A DNA stretch of 64,000 nt, from the NCBI GenBank assembly GCA_028023455.1, contig JAQFVV010000454.1:434001-498000 (forward strand), in the 5' to 3' direction. The notes under the pieces were generated by a model. The model was not told the DNA's origin and made no database searches. It saw nothing but the letters and a program-made list of their open reading frames with translations. A program made the translations under genes and the position numbers. Of this stretch, positions 24,520-36,490 are shown piece after piece (position 1 is the first letter of the stretch; every line of letters starts with the position of its first letter). This stretch comes from Epiperipatus broadwayi (Eukaryota > Onychophora > Udeonychophora > Euonychophora > Peripatidae).

Positions 24520-25345
24520 TACTTTGTGGGTTCATCCATGTATGATTGTGATTATGAATGTACTAACATCTTGGCTTGGCAAGCCATCATCTGGATGATT
24601 AATATAGTATTATAAAGATTATTATAGAGGCACTGTAAACACTGGTTTATAAGAATGTTAAAGTTCTACCAGTAAAAATGATAGATATGTAAAATTCAAA
24701 AAAAAAAAAAATAAAAGTAAATAAATTATCTAGTAATATTTTAATATATGAATTTTTTCTACAGTACAGGATTTTTCATACCGCGCTCCAATATGTAATA
24801 TATAGGGGATTTGAACTCAGACTTTCACATGAGCCTCAACTATCCACACTCTCTCATACTGCTGACACACTTGATCACACAATATGTTTTTTTTTTTTTA
24901 AATTCTTCCGAATAGTAGGAAGTTTGCATGTTTCAACACGTTTATTGATAAAATTTGAGATACATGCAAACTTCATCCTATTTGATTACTCTGAAGATTT
25001 TCAGACTTTTTTCAGTTTTATATATTTGTTTTATCTATTGGTGGAACTTTAACATTGTTATAAACCAGGGTTTACCACACTTCTATAACCATCTTTATAA
25101 TTTACCATGAGTGCTTTATTCGCTCATAAAAAACTATTATTTTGTTTTAAATTTTCAATATTTAGCGGAGAATACTTTTGTCCTAGTCAGTCAAATTCGT
25201 AGCACTCAAACTCAGTGGCTAAAATTCATGATGAGTTTAAAATATCAATACAGCAGTCATCACCTAGGTGATGAACAATGTAATCATGCCAAAATGTCAG
25301 TCCATTCATAAGCAAAATCGTACATGGATGAACTCACAAAATGAT
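24520..25345. repeat. Nested fold-back structure with an HH fragment inside
   Basis: Outer pairing: GGGTTCATCCATGTATGATT (24529-24548) with CATGGATGAACTC near 25323. Inner pairing: CTGGTTTATAAGAATG (24643) with CATTGTTATAAACCAG (25053). A further small hairpin lies at about 24906-24995 (AAGTTTGCATGT with ACATGCAAACTT). The loop contains a minus-strand HH 3' domain. It suggests a hairpin element later invaded by an HH copy. Confidence 0.65.
24750..24890 (-). mobile_element. HH repeat 3' domain only
   Basis: The minus strand reads GTGTGATCAAGTGTGTCAGC, then TGTGAAAGTCTGAGTTCAAA and CCCCTATATATTACATA. The ribozyme is missing (truncated). Confidence 0.8.
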
Positions 25346-26041
25346 TTGTAACCCACCCAATCTAATTCACCTATTTCACATAAATTCATGTCTGAATGCA
25401 TTTTTATTTAGAAATCTACATTTACGCAAGTTAAAAACTGATAGGAAGGCTAATATCTCAAGCTACATCAAAAATCTATTAAGCATAGGCTTTAACTACA
25501 GATCTATACCAAGAAGATTGATCAATTTTATAAAAAAATCACCAGCTAGAACACAACTAATGACAAACCTCAAATCACCCTTCCTTATTCATTACCCAAG
25601 TAGCTAAACAGCTCATTAAAACTTTATCTAAGGAATTTAAAGTTGGTTTTCGCACACTCCCCAACACAAACAGACTCACTATTAATGCAAAGAACAAGAC
25701 TGACCCAACACAGACACCCCAGTTTGTATATAGAATTTCATGCCCTCAGCCCGGATGCAGTGCCACATATTATGGGGAAACTAAAGCCACTGTCAATAAT
25801 AGAGACACTCAGCATATGTATGCATACAGAGAAGTGCAAAAGAACAATGACAACATTTCAATAAATTCTCGAACAAAAGAAGCAGGCTGGTCATAGGTTT
25901 GAACCCTCCAACCCCAAAATTGTGTGCACTGAAACTAATGACTGCAAAAGAAAGACAAAAGAGGCGTATTTTATCCTCAATGACAATAACGCAATTAATA
26001 GACGCAACACATGCTTCACTATCTCCAGAAAATGGACAAGC
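25341..26041 (+). pseudogene. Penelope-like element, C-terminal part with GIY-YIG endonuclease
   Basis: The plus frame at 25341-25607 (NPPNLIHLFH…IKNLLSIGFNY) appears to be the connector upstream of the endonuclease. After breaks, about 25620-26041 reads EFKVGFRTLPNTNRLTINAK, then FVYRISCPQPGC, ATYYGET, a damaged Arg/His helix, EAGHRFEPSNPKIVC, ETND, KEAYFIL, INRRNTC and a stop after ISRKWTS. The paired Cys, YYGET and KEAYF blocks match the family. At least two frameshifts (near 25640 and 25865) kill it. It is related to but clearly diverged from the 13-14 kb elements. No reverse transcriptase core is visible upstream. Confidence 0.8.
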
Positions 26042-26107
26042 TGATTAATTTACATATACATTTGCATATATTACCATTTAATAATATCACAACTATTACT
26101 GTTTTGG

Positions 26108-26162
26108 CTATGATTATGAGGGATAACACCTCGAAAGCGCTTAGCCTGGATATACATATTGT
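26108..26162 (+). ncRNA. Hammerhead-like motif at Penelope-like 3' end
   Basis: GGCUA, UGAUUAU, stem GAGG/CCUC, GAAA, self-complementary AGCGCU, U, then AGCC pairing with GGCU. It lies about 70 bases after the endonuclease stop, as in the 14-kb copy. CUGANGA is replaced by UGAUUAU. Confidence 0.55.
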
Positions 26163-26165
26163 AAC

Positions 26166-26589
26166 CTAATGCTCTAGTGTACATATATAAAAATAACTAA
26201 TCCGTCCAAATGCTAAAAGAATTATGTTTAAGATTTATTTTACCAATTTGTGTGTGCATGTGCTTGCATTCATATCAATATAAAAAGAACTTTTTACTAA
26301 CTAGAAAATTGTTGGTTAACTAATTAATCTCAGAAATTCTATAAAAAGAGAGAGAGAGAGAAAGAGAAAGTTGATAATTTTGTCAATTGCGAATATATAA
26401 AACAAACAAATAAATGAAATGGCAAATTAATATTTTTGTAAATACTTCTGTAATCATTCTTCAATGAAAGATATTATATGTAGGAAATTGCAAGAAATGT
26501 TGAATTAATATTAATTTTATTATTTTTGTAATCAATTAAAGCATATTAATGACTGAAACACAGGCTTATTATATACCTGTGTCTGTATA
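26166..26589. other. AT-rich spacer
   Basis: Contains a short (GA)n-like tract near 26350. Nothing else recognised. Confidence 0.5.
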
Positions 26590-26694
26590 TATGTAATATA
26601 TAGGGTATATGAGGACAGACTTTCACACGACCCACCACTCTCCACTCTATCTAATAACACTGACACACTTAAACGCATATATTTTAAAAAGATA

Positions 26695-26755
26695 AATAAT
26701 CACCAATATATGTATTTCGTGCTAAACCAGCAATCATCAGTTGGTCCAGATTATC
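26695..26755 (-). ncRNA. Hammerhead ribozyme motif, subfamily A, minus strand
   Basis: GAUAAUC, UGG bulge, ACCAA, CUGAUGA, stem II UGCU/AGCA with a U/C first pair, CGAAA, AUACAUAU, A, UUGGU, GAUUAUU. Outer stem of seven pairs intact. Confidence 0.85.
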
Positions 26756-26999
26756 ATCTCTACACATATATACTATAAGTGCTCAGATATATATTAAGAT
26801 AGACAATCCTCATACTTTAATGGACAGGCTTCAATCTACTCCACACTCCAACTCTACAACCGTCCATCCAATTGAAAATCTGATGATGGAATGCTCAAAG
26901 GCCACCCTGAGGCTGAGATTCTTGTCCCACATGTTGACCTAAAAAGTATGAGGATTGTCTATATATATCTGAGCACTTATAGTATATATGTGTAGAGAT

Positions 27000-27060
27000 G
27001 ATAATCTAGACCAACTGATGATTGCTGGTTTAGCATGAAATACATATATTGGTGATTATT
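27000..27060 (+). ncRNA. Hammerhead ribozyme motif, subfamily A
   Basis: Same layout: GAUAAUC/GAUUAUU outer stem, ACCAA/UUGGU inner stem, CUGAUGA, GAAA. Stem III AUACAUAU has one mismatch. Confidence 0.85.
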
Positions 27061-27571
27061 TATCTTTTTTAACATATATGTATTTAAGTGTATCAGTGTT
27101 ATTAGATAGAGTGGACAGTGGTGGGTCGTGTGAAAGCCTGTGCTCATATACCCTATATATATAACTCTGTGGATGGCTTGTGTGACCAAGTCGAAACGTC
27201 AGTATATTGATATTAAAAGTTTTTAACAAGGATGAACCCGCAAAATATGTATTTTATATATATATATAGACACAGGTATATAATAAGCATGTGTTTCAGT
27301 TATTACATTGTAGAGATGTCTGCCCATCCTTGCATATGTATTAAATGGATTATGTCCTGTACATGTGGGGTTCAGATTGACCTTAGGTCAACATGAGTGT
27401 GGCAAGAATCTCAGCCTCAGGGTGGCCTTTGAGCATTCCATCATCAAATTTTCAATTGGATGGACGGTTGTAGAGTTGGAGTGTGGAGTAAAATGAAGCC
27501 TGTCCATTAAAGAATGAGGATTGTCCATCTTAATATATATCTGAGCACTTATAGTATATATGTGTAGAAAT

Positions 27572-27632
27572 GATAATCTGGACCAACTGATGATTGCTGG
27601 TTTAGCATGAAATACGTATATTGGTGATTATT
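27572..27632 (+). ncRNA. Hammerhead ribozyme motif, subfamily A, well preserved
   Basis: GAUAAUC (27572-27578), UGG bulge, ACCAA, CUGAUGA from 27587, stem II UGCU/AGCA, GAAA, perfect AUACGUAU, cleavage base A27620, UUGGU, GAUUAUU. The only weakness is a U/U first pair in stem II. Confidence 0.9.
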
Positions 27633-27730
27633 TATCTTTTTAACATATATGTGTTTAAGTATATCAGTGTTGTTAGATAGAGTAGAGAGTGGTGGGTCGT
27701 GTGAAAGTCTGTGCTCATATACCCTATATA

Positions 27731-28822
27731 AAGCATATTAAATAACATCGCCTCCAGCTATGCATCACAAAATACCTATAGCCTTGAACTATATAATTAA
27801 TTAGGTTGGGGCATGTAAACAACGCGTGATTAATTTGGTATTTGCAACAGATGAAAAAGTCAATTTTAGTAACTGTGTGTTTTTTTGAAAAGCACTATCT
27901 TAGATAAAAATAAAGCTGAAAAAAGTCAGATTCAGATTGTCAGATATACAGCGAGTGTTTCAGCCCCTTCTCTAGTTGCTGTTAAGAAGTTACTTGGATG
28001 TTAACAAGAAGGAGTATGAACTTGCAAAAAAAAAAAAAAAACTGTTAGAGAGAGCATGTCCGATGCTCACATCATTGAATAGTGGATATATACCGCATTC
28101 GTTTTAGATGAACGCAATGTCTGTAAATAATTTAGATAAAGTTTTATATCAAATAGAAGGCCGAGGCAGCTCTTGGTTCTTTGTCAACTAGCACAATTAG
28201 TTCTAAAACGTAGTATAATGCTTTCATGATATTCTGAAAAGTAAGAATGGCTTGAATTAATCTTTAAATGCACATTGTTCAATTGGCACTTTCTTTCTTC
28301 TAGCATTAACTATAACTTTGAAGCAAGAAGAATTCATAAGTAAAGTATGTATAATGTTTAACAAATTACAAAAGAATTGTTTTTAAAACTGTACGAATTC
28401 TAAGTTTAACAACAAACAAACTTTCCTGTATCAAAAGAAAAGGATTAAAAAAACAACAACAAACAAAGCAAGAGGCATAACTTATATAATTGAAGATTTT
28501 GTTTTCTCAAAATGGACTGAATGAATTATAAACTAATTTTATAATCATAATAAATTATAGCATTAATCTCTTAAAAGAGAGATTGCAATTTTATAACTTC
28601 ATAAATTTTAAAAATGGACTTTAAGAAATGAAAATTTCATATTACACATTTTTTGATTTATAAATATGATAAAGTATAACCTTTACGTTCATAAAATAAT
28701 ACTTTAAACTTTTTGTTCATAAAAGTGAAAACTTTATGAATATTCTAAACTGTTAGGCTCATATTTCAAAAGAAAGTTGATCAATAAAGGGCAACTATTT
28801 AATGAACTGGAACGCTTACAAG
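27731..28822. other. Mostly unclassified; possible mariner-like remnant near 27800
   Basis: TTAGGTTGGGGCATG at 27802 looks like a mariner-type terminus. No matching opposite end or transposase motif (D,D34D) was found. The rest is AT-rich with A runs. Confidence 0.3.
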
Positions 28823-28885
28823 CATTAATTTGGACCAACTGATGAGTGCTGGTTCAGCACAAAATACTGCTATTGGAGATCATTT
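28823..28885 (+). ncRNA. Hammerhead ribozyme motif, damaged core
   Basis: GGACCAA, CUGAUGA, perfect stem II GUGCUG/CAGCAC, but AAAA replaces GAAA, removing the invariant G12. Stem III is also imperfect. Expected inactive. Confidence 0.75.
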
Positions 28886-29010
28886 ATCTTTTTCACATAT
28901 ATGTGGTCATGTGTATTGTTAGTATAAGATGGAATGGATAGAATTATAAGATGGAATGGATAGCAGTAGGAATCTTGAAAGTCTGAGTTCAAATCCTGTC
29001 TAATTACATG
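28823..29010 (+). mobile_element. HH repeat, 5'-truncated at the ribozyme
   Basis: Begins at the ribozyme and continues through the 3' domain to GAAAGTCTGAGTTCAAATCC. Upstream HH sequence is absent. Confidence 0.8.
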
Positions 29011-30359
29011 AAAAGAAAGAAGCATGGATTAAGAACTAAAACACAGATGTGGACAAACAAATCAACAAGTAAACAAAAGAAGGACTCACGTAAGAATTAC
29101 TTTAGTTTATTTTTAATCAATCATGATTAACTTATACATACTTAGTTAAATAATGAAATTTATTCAATTATTATATATAACTAGTGATTTGTATATAATA
29201 TAATCATATATGTCTGGATAATATAATTGGTCAGGCATTTGAAATAAAGGAAAATATTATTTTAAGTCTAAATAAATTTTAATAAACTGTGATGTATTAA
29301 CCATTACAGTTGGTTATCAAATAAATGTCTTATCAAAGATGTATATTACTTTCATATTTTTTATGTTATTGTTATTTTGAATTTCAAATATCTTACACTT
29401 TTCACTTTTCAGCAAAAAATCTTTTATTATTAATTACAGTTTCAACTGTACCATGCAGTCTTCATCAGATCTTATTCTCTTCTTTTAGCCATCTCTATCC
29501 TCCATTTTACTCTAGTATTGTTATTTTCTTGTTATTATATGATGTTGATGCACATTACACATTGTTATAATAAAATAAGTCACTATTGTTAACTATATGT
29601 TTTTGTGTACATTTTTCTATTCATGCATTCCATGCAGTAGCAAGAAATATCACACCAAATTTTTATTACTTTCTGAGCTATGTTGGAGTTAACTGGATAA
29701 CAGTCATAAAAGGGTATAGTTTAAACCTAGATGTTAGAGGCACAGTTTTGAGGTTTTATATACTCAAAACAAAATAAATTTTCTAGTAAGTTCAGGCCTT
29801 ATAAAAATATATCCTACAATGAGCATGAAATATTGCTATATGGGCTAAACATTATAATAATATTTATTCCTATAATGTCCTATAGTCTTCTCATTATAAA
29901 ATATAGAAGTATATTGACAATTCCTGTTGGTGGATGGTTGTGTAGTGGAGTTATCTCACTACCTTTGGTGATCAGCAGGCCACTAGTAACTTTAACTTAT
30001 ATATAAGTGTAATTTAGCTATCCAGTTACATTTGTCCAACCAAGTTGACATTAGTAAATACAACAAATCGTGAGAGGCAGAATGGAAAATGTATAAATAA
30101 TAAAGAGGTAACTAAGGGAAATTAAACATGAGTAAGGAGGGGTAAAATAAGAATAATGCTAGAAAAAAAGAGTTGGTCTAGATATATACAAAAAGGGAAC
30201 TAAAAATGAGTTGTTGTTGTAGCTGGGAGGGGGGTAACAATTATTGAATATATAAAAAAAAAATGTATATATTTTTTTAACATTGAATATAAAATGCATT
30301 TTTTTAAAAAAAAATAATAGTTTATATTTTTCATTAATGATAACATGAGCAAGAGCCAA
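29011..30359. other. AT-rich sequence, nothing recognised
   Basis: Open frames at 29325-29570 and 29586-29777 are rich in Leu, Phe and Tyr without motifs. A short less AT-rich patch lies at 29930-30000. Confidence 0.5.
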
Positions 30360-31250
30360 AATGCAGGCTGGAGAACAAACTGATAAAATAGAACTGGTAA
30401 TGGAGGAAGAACATGCTCAAGAAAGGGATCAGCCAACAACAGAAGAAATTCAAATAAAACAGGAGATAACCATGGCAGTCCAATTATTGCAAATATTTAA
30501 AGAAATGAAAGAATAAAATCTGTTGCTGCTAAAGAAAGCAGAAGAAAAGGCAGAAATGTTGCTAAAGAGGATAGAAGAAAGCAAACAGCAATATTAGATG
30601 TTTTCAGAAATAAAAAAATCAACAAAGAGATAATAATCAAAAAAGAACAGAAGAAATGCTGATACAGAAAATAGAAGATGACAATAAAACTATGTTTAGT
30701 AAAATGGAAGAAAGTAATTGACAAAGTCAAAAAATGCTGTACTGAAAATAAAGGATGAAATGGTGAACCAAATAGCTGACCAAATCAAATGAGTTAGACA
30801 GGAATTTTTGAATGAAATTAAATAAAACAAGGAGGAACAAGGTGTTAATATAAAACAGGTACAAAAAAAATGATGTTAAAATAAATCAGGCACAAAAATG
30901 ATAGATGTTAAAATAATCCAGGTATGAGAGGTAATGGAGTTAGTGGGTAATCAAAATAAAAAAACCTGGAATCCACACAAGAGCAAATAGAGTACCTTAC
31001 TAGGTAAATTAAATAATTTACAGATCAAAGGTGATGATAATATAGTAGAGGAAATAAAAAGCTGGAGGATGATCACAAAATGGCCAAACTGAAAGGGAAA
31101 AATACTAATGACAATTCCAAAAAGGAAAGAACAAAAAAAGAAAATATGGAAGAAGCAAAGATTGATATTCGGTCAATGAACTACATAAGCTAGGCAAGAT
31201 CAATCCTGGAATTTGATAAGAATTCAAAATAATGTAAAAAGAAAACATTT
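30360..31250 (+). pseudogene. Decayed coiled-coil protein pseudogene, possibly a retroelement first ORF
   Basis: The plus strand is strongly purine-rich. From ATG at 30361 it reads MQAGEQTDKIELVMEEEHAQ, then TTEEIQIKQEITMAVQLLQI before a stop. Further pieces follow in shifting frames: KKAEEKAEMLLKRIEESKQQ, KNAVLKIKDEMVNQIADQIK and EFLNEIK. Glu/Lys-rich heptad-like sequence with spaced Leu/Met implies a long coiled coil of perhaps 250 residues before decay. Nothing enzymatic is visible. Coiled-coil first ORFs occur in LINEs and gag-like proteins, so a retroelement origin is plausible, but a processed host gene copy cannot be excluded. Stops occur roughly every 20-60 codons. Confidence 0.6.
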
Positions 31251-32016
31251 AAGTGGAGATTTAGATTGCTCTTGCTGATTGTGTGTTATTAAAACATATT
31301 TTATAAATATATTGCAGATCTCCAAAATGTAGGGAGTCATGCAATAAATTACATTTTCTGTCTTTGCACCAGCTGAGGCAGCCTCCAAAATGATGTTTCC
31401 CAGAAACTGGCCAGCAACAGATTAGTCTCTTCTTAGGACAATATTAATATAGGATGGAAGAAACTGTGAACATAGTTGTATGACATATTAAGGACTGCAA
31501 AGAAGGACTTCAATAAACCTATAGATTGGAAATTATGAACTTTTGCTTTAAATGAACTTTAATTATATAATGCAAACTTAATTTTAAACATCACTTATTT
31601 TTTAAAATTTTACATTATTTATTATATTTTTTATGTATGTGTTTGATATCATTTCCATTCTCATAATTTTTTTTAATAATTTAAAATGGGTGTAAATGGC
31701 TGTATAGATTTGTAAGATTATGTTACTTTAAGGTGTGCTAATTTTGGGCTAGTTGTTTCATAGTTAAATTGGTGCTGGTGGATAGATGTACAGATGTTTT
31801 ATGTCAATGTAATCGGGATAGACACATTGGATACTCATTCTCTTGTGGTGTATTAACATACAGGATATAATATCCACCGGAACATATGGCCCAAAAGTGT
31901 AGCCATCACATTATCAATGGTCAGAGACATATTTCCTATGCCATTGATTTTCTTATGCTCGGGTTGGGACAGTACACCAGCAAAGACCACTATTCCCCTT
32001 TTACAGAGCATTAGAG

Positions 32017-32019
<3 letters not shown>
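31251..32019. other. Unclassified, with a less AT-rich patch at 31310-31540
   Basis: The patch (CAGCTGAGGCAGCCTCCAAA, then CTTCTTAGGACAATATTAAT) may be the 3' part of the pseudogene transcript. No domain recognised. Confidence 0.35.

Positions 32020-32053
<34 letters not shown>
32020..32053. repeat. (AT)n microsatellite
   Basis: About 17 AT units. Confidence 0.95.
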
Positions 32054-32055
<2 letters not shown>

Positions 32056-33119
32056 TCATGTGACATCTGACTTGATTTTTTTTTTTTATATATATATTTC
32101 AAATAATTTCATTTTTGTAGCACCAATTGGGAAATGGATCATTCCTGTGTATTGGTAAAATTTATTAATGATCATGGAAAAGATGCTCATTCCTTTCCAC
32201 CATGATTTGTTTTTTCTCTAATAATATCATGCTACAGGTGTAAATTCCTGTCAGCATGATTATGTTATGCTGACAATCTCATTTTGCATTGGTTACATTG
32301 GTATATCAGTAAACTAGCACTCGTTTAAACATGAAATTTCAGCCTAGGGTTAAAAGAGATTGGGTTAGTTATGTGCACATTCTATGTAGCGTATTTATGC
32401 TTAGCAAAATATTAAAATTGTAATAAATCTATTAATGTACTCATATGTGCATATAATTTAAATCAAATATATTTAATAGTAAATTTAATCTTCAGATGTT
32501 TCTATTTATGTGTATGTGTGTGTGCGTAATAAAATATTTTTAATGAATTTTTGGCAGTAATTTATTTACATATATTTTTATTAATATTTTAAAATTAAAA
32601 ATTATAAATTTTAAATAGAGTGATATTTTAAGTTCAGCTTCTCCCTGAGCTAACGACTTTTTGGTTCAATAAAAGAGACACCTCTTCTGTATATATCCGC
32701 TGCCTTTATAAATTTTCTAGGTTCGAATAGCCTAGTGGTGACCTGTTATGGCAAATAGTTTTGGGGAGGTCCTGATGACCATTATAATATATATATATAT
32801 ATATATATTGTAACCATTTGGATTACATAGCACACACTAATATAGTGTGTGTGCATAAATATATATATAAAGTTGAAAGGAAAACTAGAAATAAACACAG
32901 ACAAAAATTATAGTAGATATTGTCTACATTCATTGAAATAGAAATAAATAATAACTCCGATTTAAAATATTGTTTTATAAATTAAACTTTTAAAAGGTCT
33001 GAATAAATATATATATTGTATTATTATTATTCTGATTGTGAAATGTAAAAACACAATACTTGTTTTTGAAATTTTTTTAATTAATTAAAACGTATGTTTT
33101 CAAAGGGATTAGAGAGATA
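32054..33119. other. AT-rich sequence with a short (AT)n
   Basis: A short (AT)n at about 32788-32808. No gene recognised. Confidence 0.5.
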
Positions 33120-33710
33120 AAAATAAAAACTCTGTTTTCAATCAAGGTGTTGTTATCACCTCAGACGATTTTATAAAAGGACTGATAAAAAAAATATCAG
33201 CAGTCTGGGTAATGATTTTTGAAGAGAGCAGTCTGGGTAATGATTTTTGTAAGAACGGTCAGCTGAAAAGTTGGCTACAATATTTTATTGCAACTTGATG
33301 AAGTGCAGCAGTTGGTTTTAGCTGACCATAGAATTTTCAGAATAGCTACCATAAACTGATGTAACTGAAGGCAAGACAGTAGACTGTTTTCCTTAGCAGG
33401 AGTTTGAATTCACATGGAGAAAATGACCCACTTCTTTGTGCTGAAATTCATAGTCTTAAACATGGAAAGGATGGTTGCTTGCCTGAAATCTATCAAACCA
33501 AGACTGCTGCTTGCCTGGAACAATCCTAGACTGAAAGGAAGACCAACATTTTACATGGATTACATTTTTCCTGATTATGACAGTCACTAAAAATCAAACT
33601 CATCAAGAAAAATCTTCCAGCTTGCTGAAGAATTAATTACACTATGCTGCATCAGATAAAGGCAGAGAAACATGGATAAATGTATATACAGCTGGTGGTG
33701 AGTAGCGTTA
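33120..33710 (+). other. Less AT-rich unclassified segment with a 22-bp tandem duplication
   Basis: About 600 bp of higher complexity. CAGTCTGGGTAATGATTTTT occurs twice (33201 and 33229). The duplicate and composition could belong to an untranslated exon or an old repeat. No coding frame. Confidence 0.35.
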
Positions 33711-34500
33711 TATATGATAAGGAAGTTTTAAACAATTTCCTTAGTAAAATGACATTTTTATAACTGATAGAAATATATAAAATGATATTAGTTTAAAATC
33801 ATTTATTAAAGAAGAAAAAACTGTTTAAAGTTATATTTATAATTTAGAAAAAAAAAAAGTACAAAGAAAGTTATAATTAATAATCAAGAAAAAGATTTCC
33901 AAAAATCTTTTAGACTAGAAAAAAAAAAGACATTTTAAATCAATTAACTGTCAAAAATTTGGTAGTTCTTATTTTAAAGAAAAGGACTATATTCAGCAAA
34001 GAGAATTAAATTGCAAAAATAATCTTTAATAATTTTATTGTGATAAATACAAATGTTATGTAGGTGTTTCAGTAAATCTAGTATTAAAATGTATTTCATT
34101 TAACTGAAACTTTAATCATTTATTGTATTTTTATATAATTTAAGATTTTGATAATTATTTTGTAACAAGTCAAATAGGTTCAGAAAATTCACGCACATGC
34201 ACATATGTGTGCGTATATATGTCAATTGTATTGTAAATAACAATGTGTGTCAGATAGATACTTATATGTAAAATTTTGATCATTTTTTAAAATTAAATGT
34301 AAATTCAAACATGTTTATTTTGTATTAAGCCACATGCCTGTGTGCTGAATGGGTTTGAAATAAACCTAATGTATTAATCATGTAAATCAATGTAAAAAAT
34401 TTAGTGTGTATATAATTATGTATACTTTTGAAAATCAGAACCCTTATAAGACCTAAATTCGTTTTTATTGTTATTAATAAACTTATTTAATTGTTAAAAA
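33711..34500. other. AT-rich sequence, nothing recognised
   Basis: A-rich stretches only. Confidence 0.5.
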
Positions 34501-35100
34501 TTGTTTCCATCATCTCTTGGTCACATACAGTAATAGAGCTTATGTTATCTGAGCTAGATTCGTGCACAGGATGAATATATAAATGGGGATGTGTATTTAG
34601 TGCTTTGGGCATCCAGAGATGATCAATCATCATCCTGGTTGGTGCAAAAGAGGATACTCTTTAAAGCCCATGCACTATTATCTTATATTTTATTTGTCTT
34701 AAAGTTTATAGTTGGCCAGTACAAATGGCCAGTGCATTGATGATGATCAGCATATTTTAAATGTCCCAGCATTATTGGTTCGATTTCTGGTTATTGTGTA
34801 TTTTAATGGATGGGCACTAAGCTGGTGCATCCAAGTTATGTTTAAATAATTGCCCAAGGTGGCAAAGACTCAATAGTTAGCCTGGTCTACAGAAGACCCA
34901 TTTGCAATCCAGTCACAAGGTTGACTGTTGTTTTATTGTACTGATTTGTTTATTCCCATCAAAGATGATGATGGGTGGTTATTTCTCTTGAGTATTTACT
35001 TGTACTTATTTTTCAAATTATAATGCTGGTTGAATTTATAATTATGCTTTTAGTTGCTCCTCTGAATTAGCTGACTGATCTCTCAATGATGTCTGAGATC
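34501..35100. other. Less AT-rich unclassified segment
   Basis: Higher complexity than its flanks, with short GATGATCA-type repeats. No frame or family recognised. Confidence 0.3.
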
Positions 35101-36185
35101 TCTTGATCTCATGATCATCTTAAATATAATATACTTAAATATTATACTTCTTGTAAATTTTATATTAAATCATTTTATTTGAAATATTGTTGACTTGGGA
35201 GTGATGTTGATTTTCCATCACCCAATTCAAATCTTTTTCTTTCTATTTTGATACACCACTTTTTTTAAAACTCCCCCATCCTGTTACAATATATATATGA
35301 ATGCATACACACTACTATGTTGTTCTATACCATGAGACACATAACCATCTCATATTCCTTTTCATGGGAAAAAGGAAAGACAAATAAATTACCAACCTAA
35401 CAACATTTCATGTAATATACATGTATAGTTAAAATAAAGTTTATATATCAACTTATGTATTCATCAACTTTTTTAAAAATGTGACAGGCATGTGACAGCC
35501 ACCAGAATGAATAGTGGCCTGCAATTCTGAAATAGATAAAAAATTCAGTCATTAGACTATAAGTACCCAATGCAGCATAAACACCAAGAGACCTATCTCT
35601 ATTTAGACCCTGATCATGTGAAACAGTGAGATTCGTATTCGAATCTCAAGTTTCACCTTTTTCTGTCGTCTCTCACTTACCGGTCTATCCCACCCAAATT
35701 TAAACTTTTTGGTATCGAGTTGTGTGTGTAACAATATTAAAAATGTATAAATATATGTAGAATTCAACATAAACACACACACATTTCGATCTCAAATTAA
35801 GCGCAATAAATACGGATAAAATAATATAATTTAGATTCCTTTTAGTTAAATAAATTTTGTGTAATAATAATCATTTATTTTGAATTTTATAAAGTTCGTA
35901 TTTGTTGTTTAGTTTAAATTTCATTAAATAATAAGTCTAACAAAATCTGATGCAATAATTAATTAAAGTTAAAATAATTTTATTCCCTTTTGTCTTTGAA
36001 AATTCAAAAGCATCGTCAGTGATAGAAAATAAATTAATTATAGCAAAATTCCAAAAGAATGTAATTAGCGAATGTAAAGAAAAACAAACAATAGCACAGC
36101 AAATTTTTTAATTAAAACCAGCAGAGCATTGATTATCCTGAGGGCAAGATAAGTAAAAAAACCTAAAAATATCTCAACAAAAACT
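35101..36185. other. AT-rich with a small palindrome
   Basis: GTGAAACAGTGAGATTCG and CGAATCTCAAGTTTCAC (about 35618-35657) form a short inverted repeat. Otherwise nothing recognised. Confidence 0.4.
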
Positions 36186-36490
36186 TAGAGATCAAGATAA
36201 AAAAAGGAGGCCATCTTAGACTTGCTGGAGACTTTCACTTGAATTTTAGCTTTGCTCTCGAGTGGAGCGTCTAAAATATCTTAAATAAATTAATACTGCA
36301 AGGTATGACCGAGTAAGCACCGAAATTATTCTCCATCGGGAGATGGCCCACCATATGCTGAGCTTCACCTTGCCCATCGTAAAAACACCAAAATGACCTG
36401 CTGCCTGAAATAAACAAGAAAGCCGCTGCTGTTAAAAAATCAATAAAACAACATGCCCAGGACAAGAAAGAAAACCTCTAATTACGAACA
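36186..36490. other. GC-richer island 1, unclassified
   Basis: Plus-strand fragments such as KNTKMTCCLK and KKPLLL-type Lys-rich reading are broken by stops. The minus frame 36271-36465 has no recognised domain. Could be an old retroelement 5' region. Confidence 0.3.

Larger units (their letters stand above)
26590..27730. mobile_element. HH ribozyme repeat cluster: one inverted and two direct units
   Basis: A minus-strand unit (about 26592-26940) abuts a plus-strand partial unit (26942-27168). Then comes an extra segment of about 110 bp, then a complete plus-strand unit (about 27285-27730). The extra segment contains GACCAAGUCGAAACGUC, which also looks hammerhead-related. Equivalent core positions of the direct pair, 27015 and 27587, are 572 bp apart. 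Confidence 0.85.

Noticed and set aside
30159-30730. Phe/Leu-rich minus-strand frames opposite the coiled-coil pseudogene
   Set aside because: They are the pyrimidine-rich complement of the purine-rich coding remnant.
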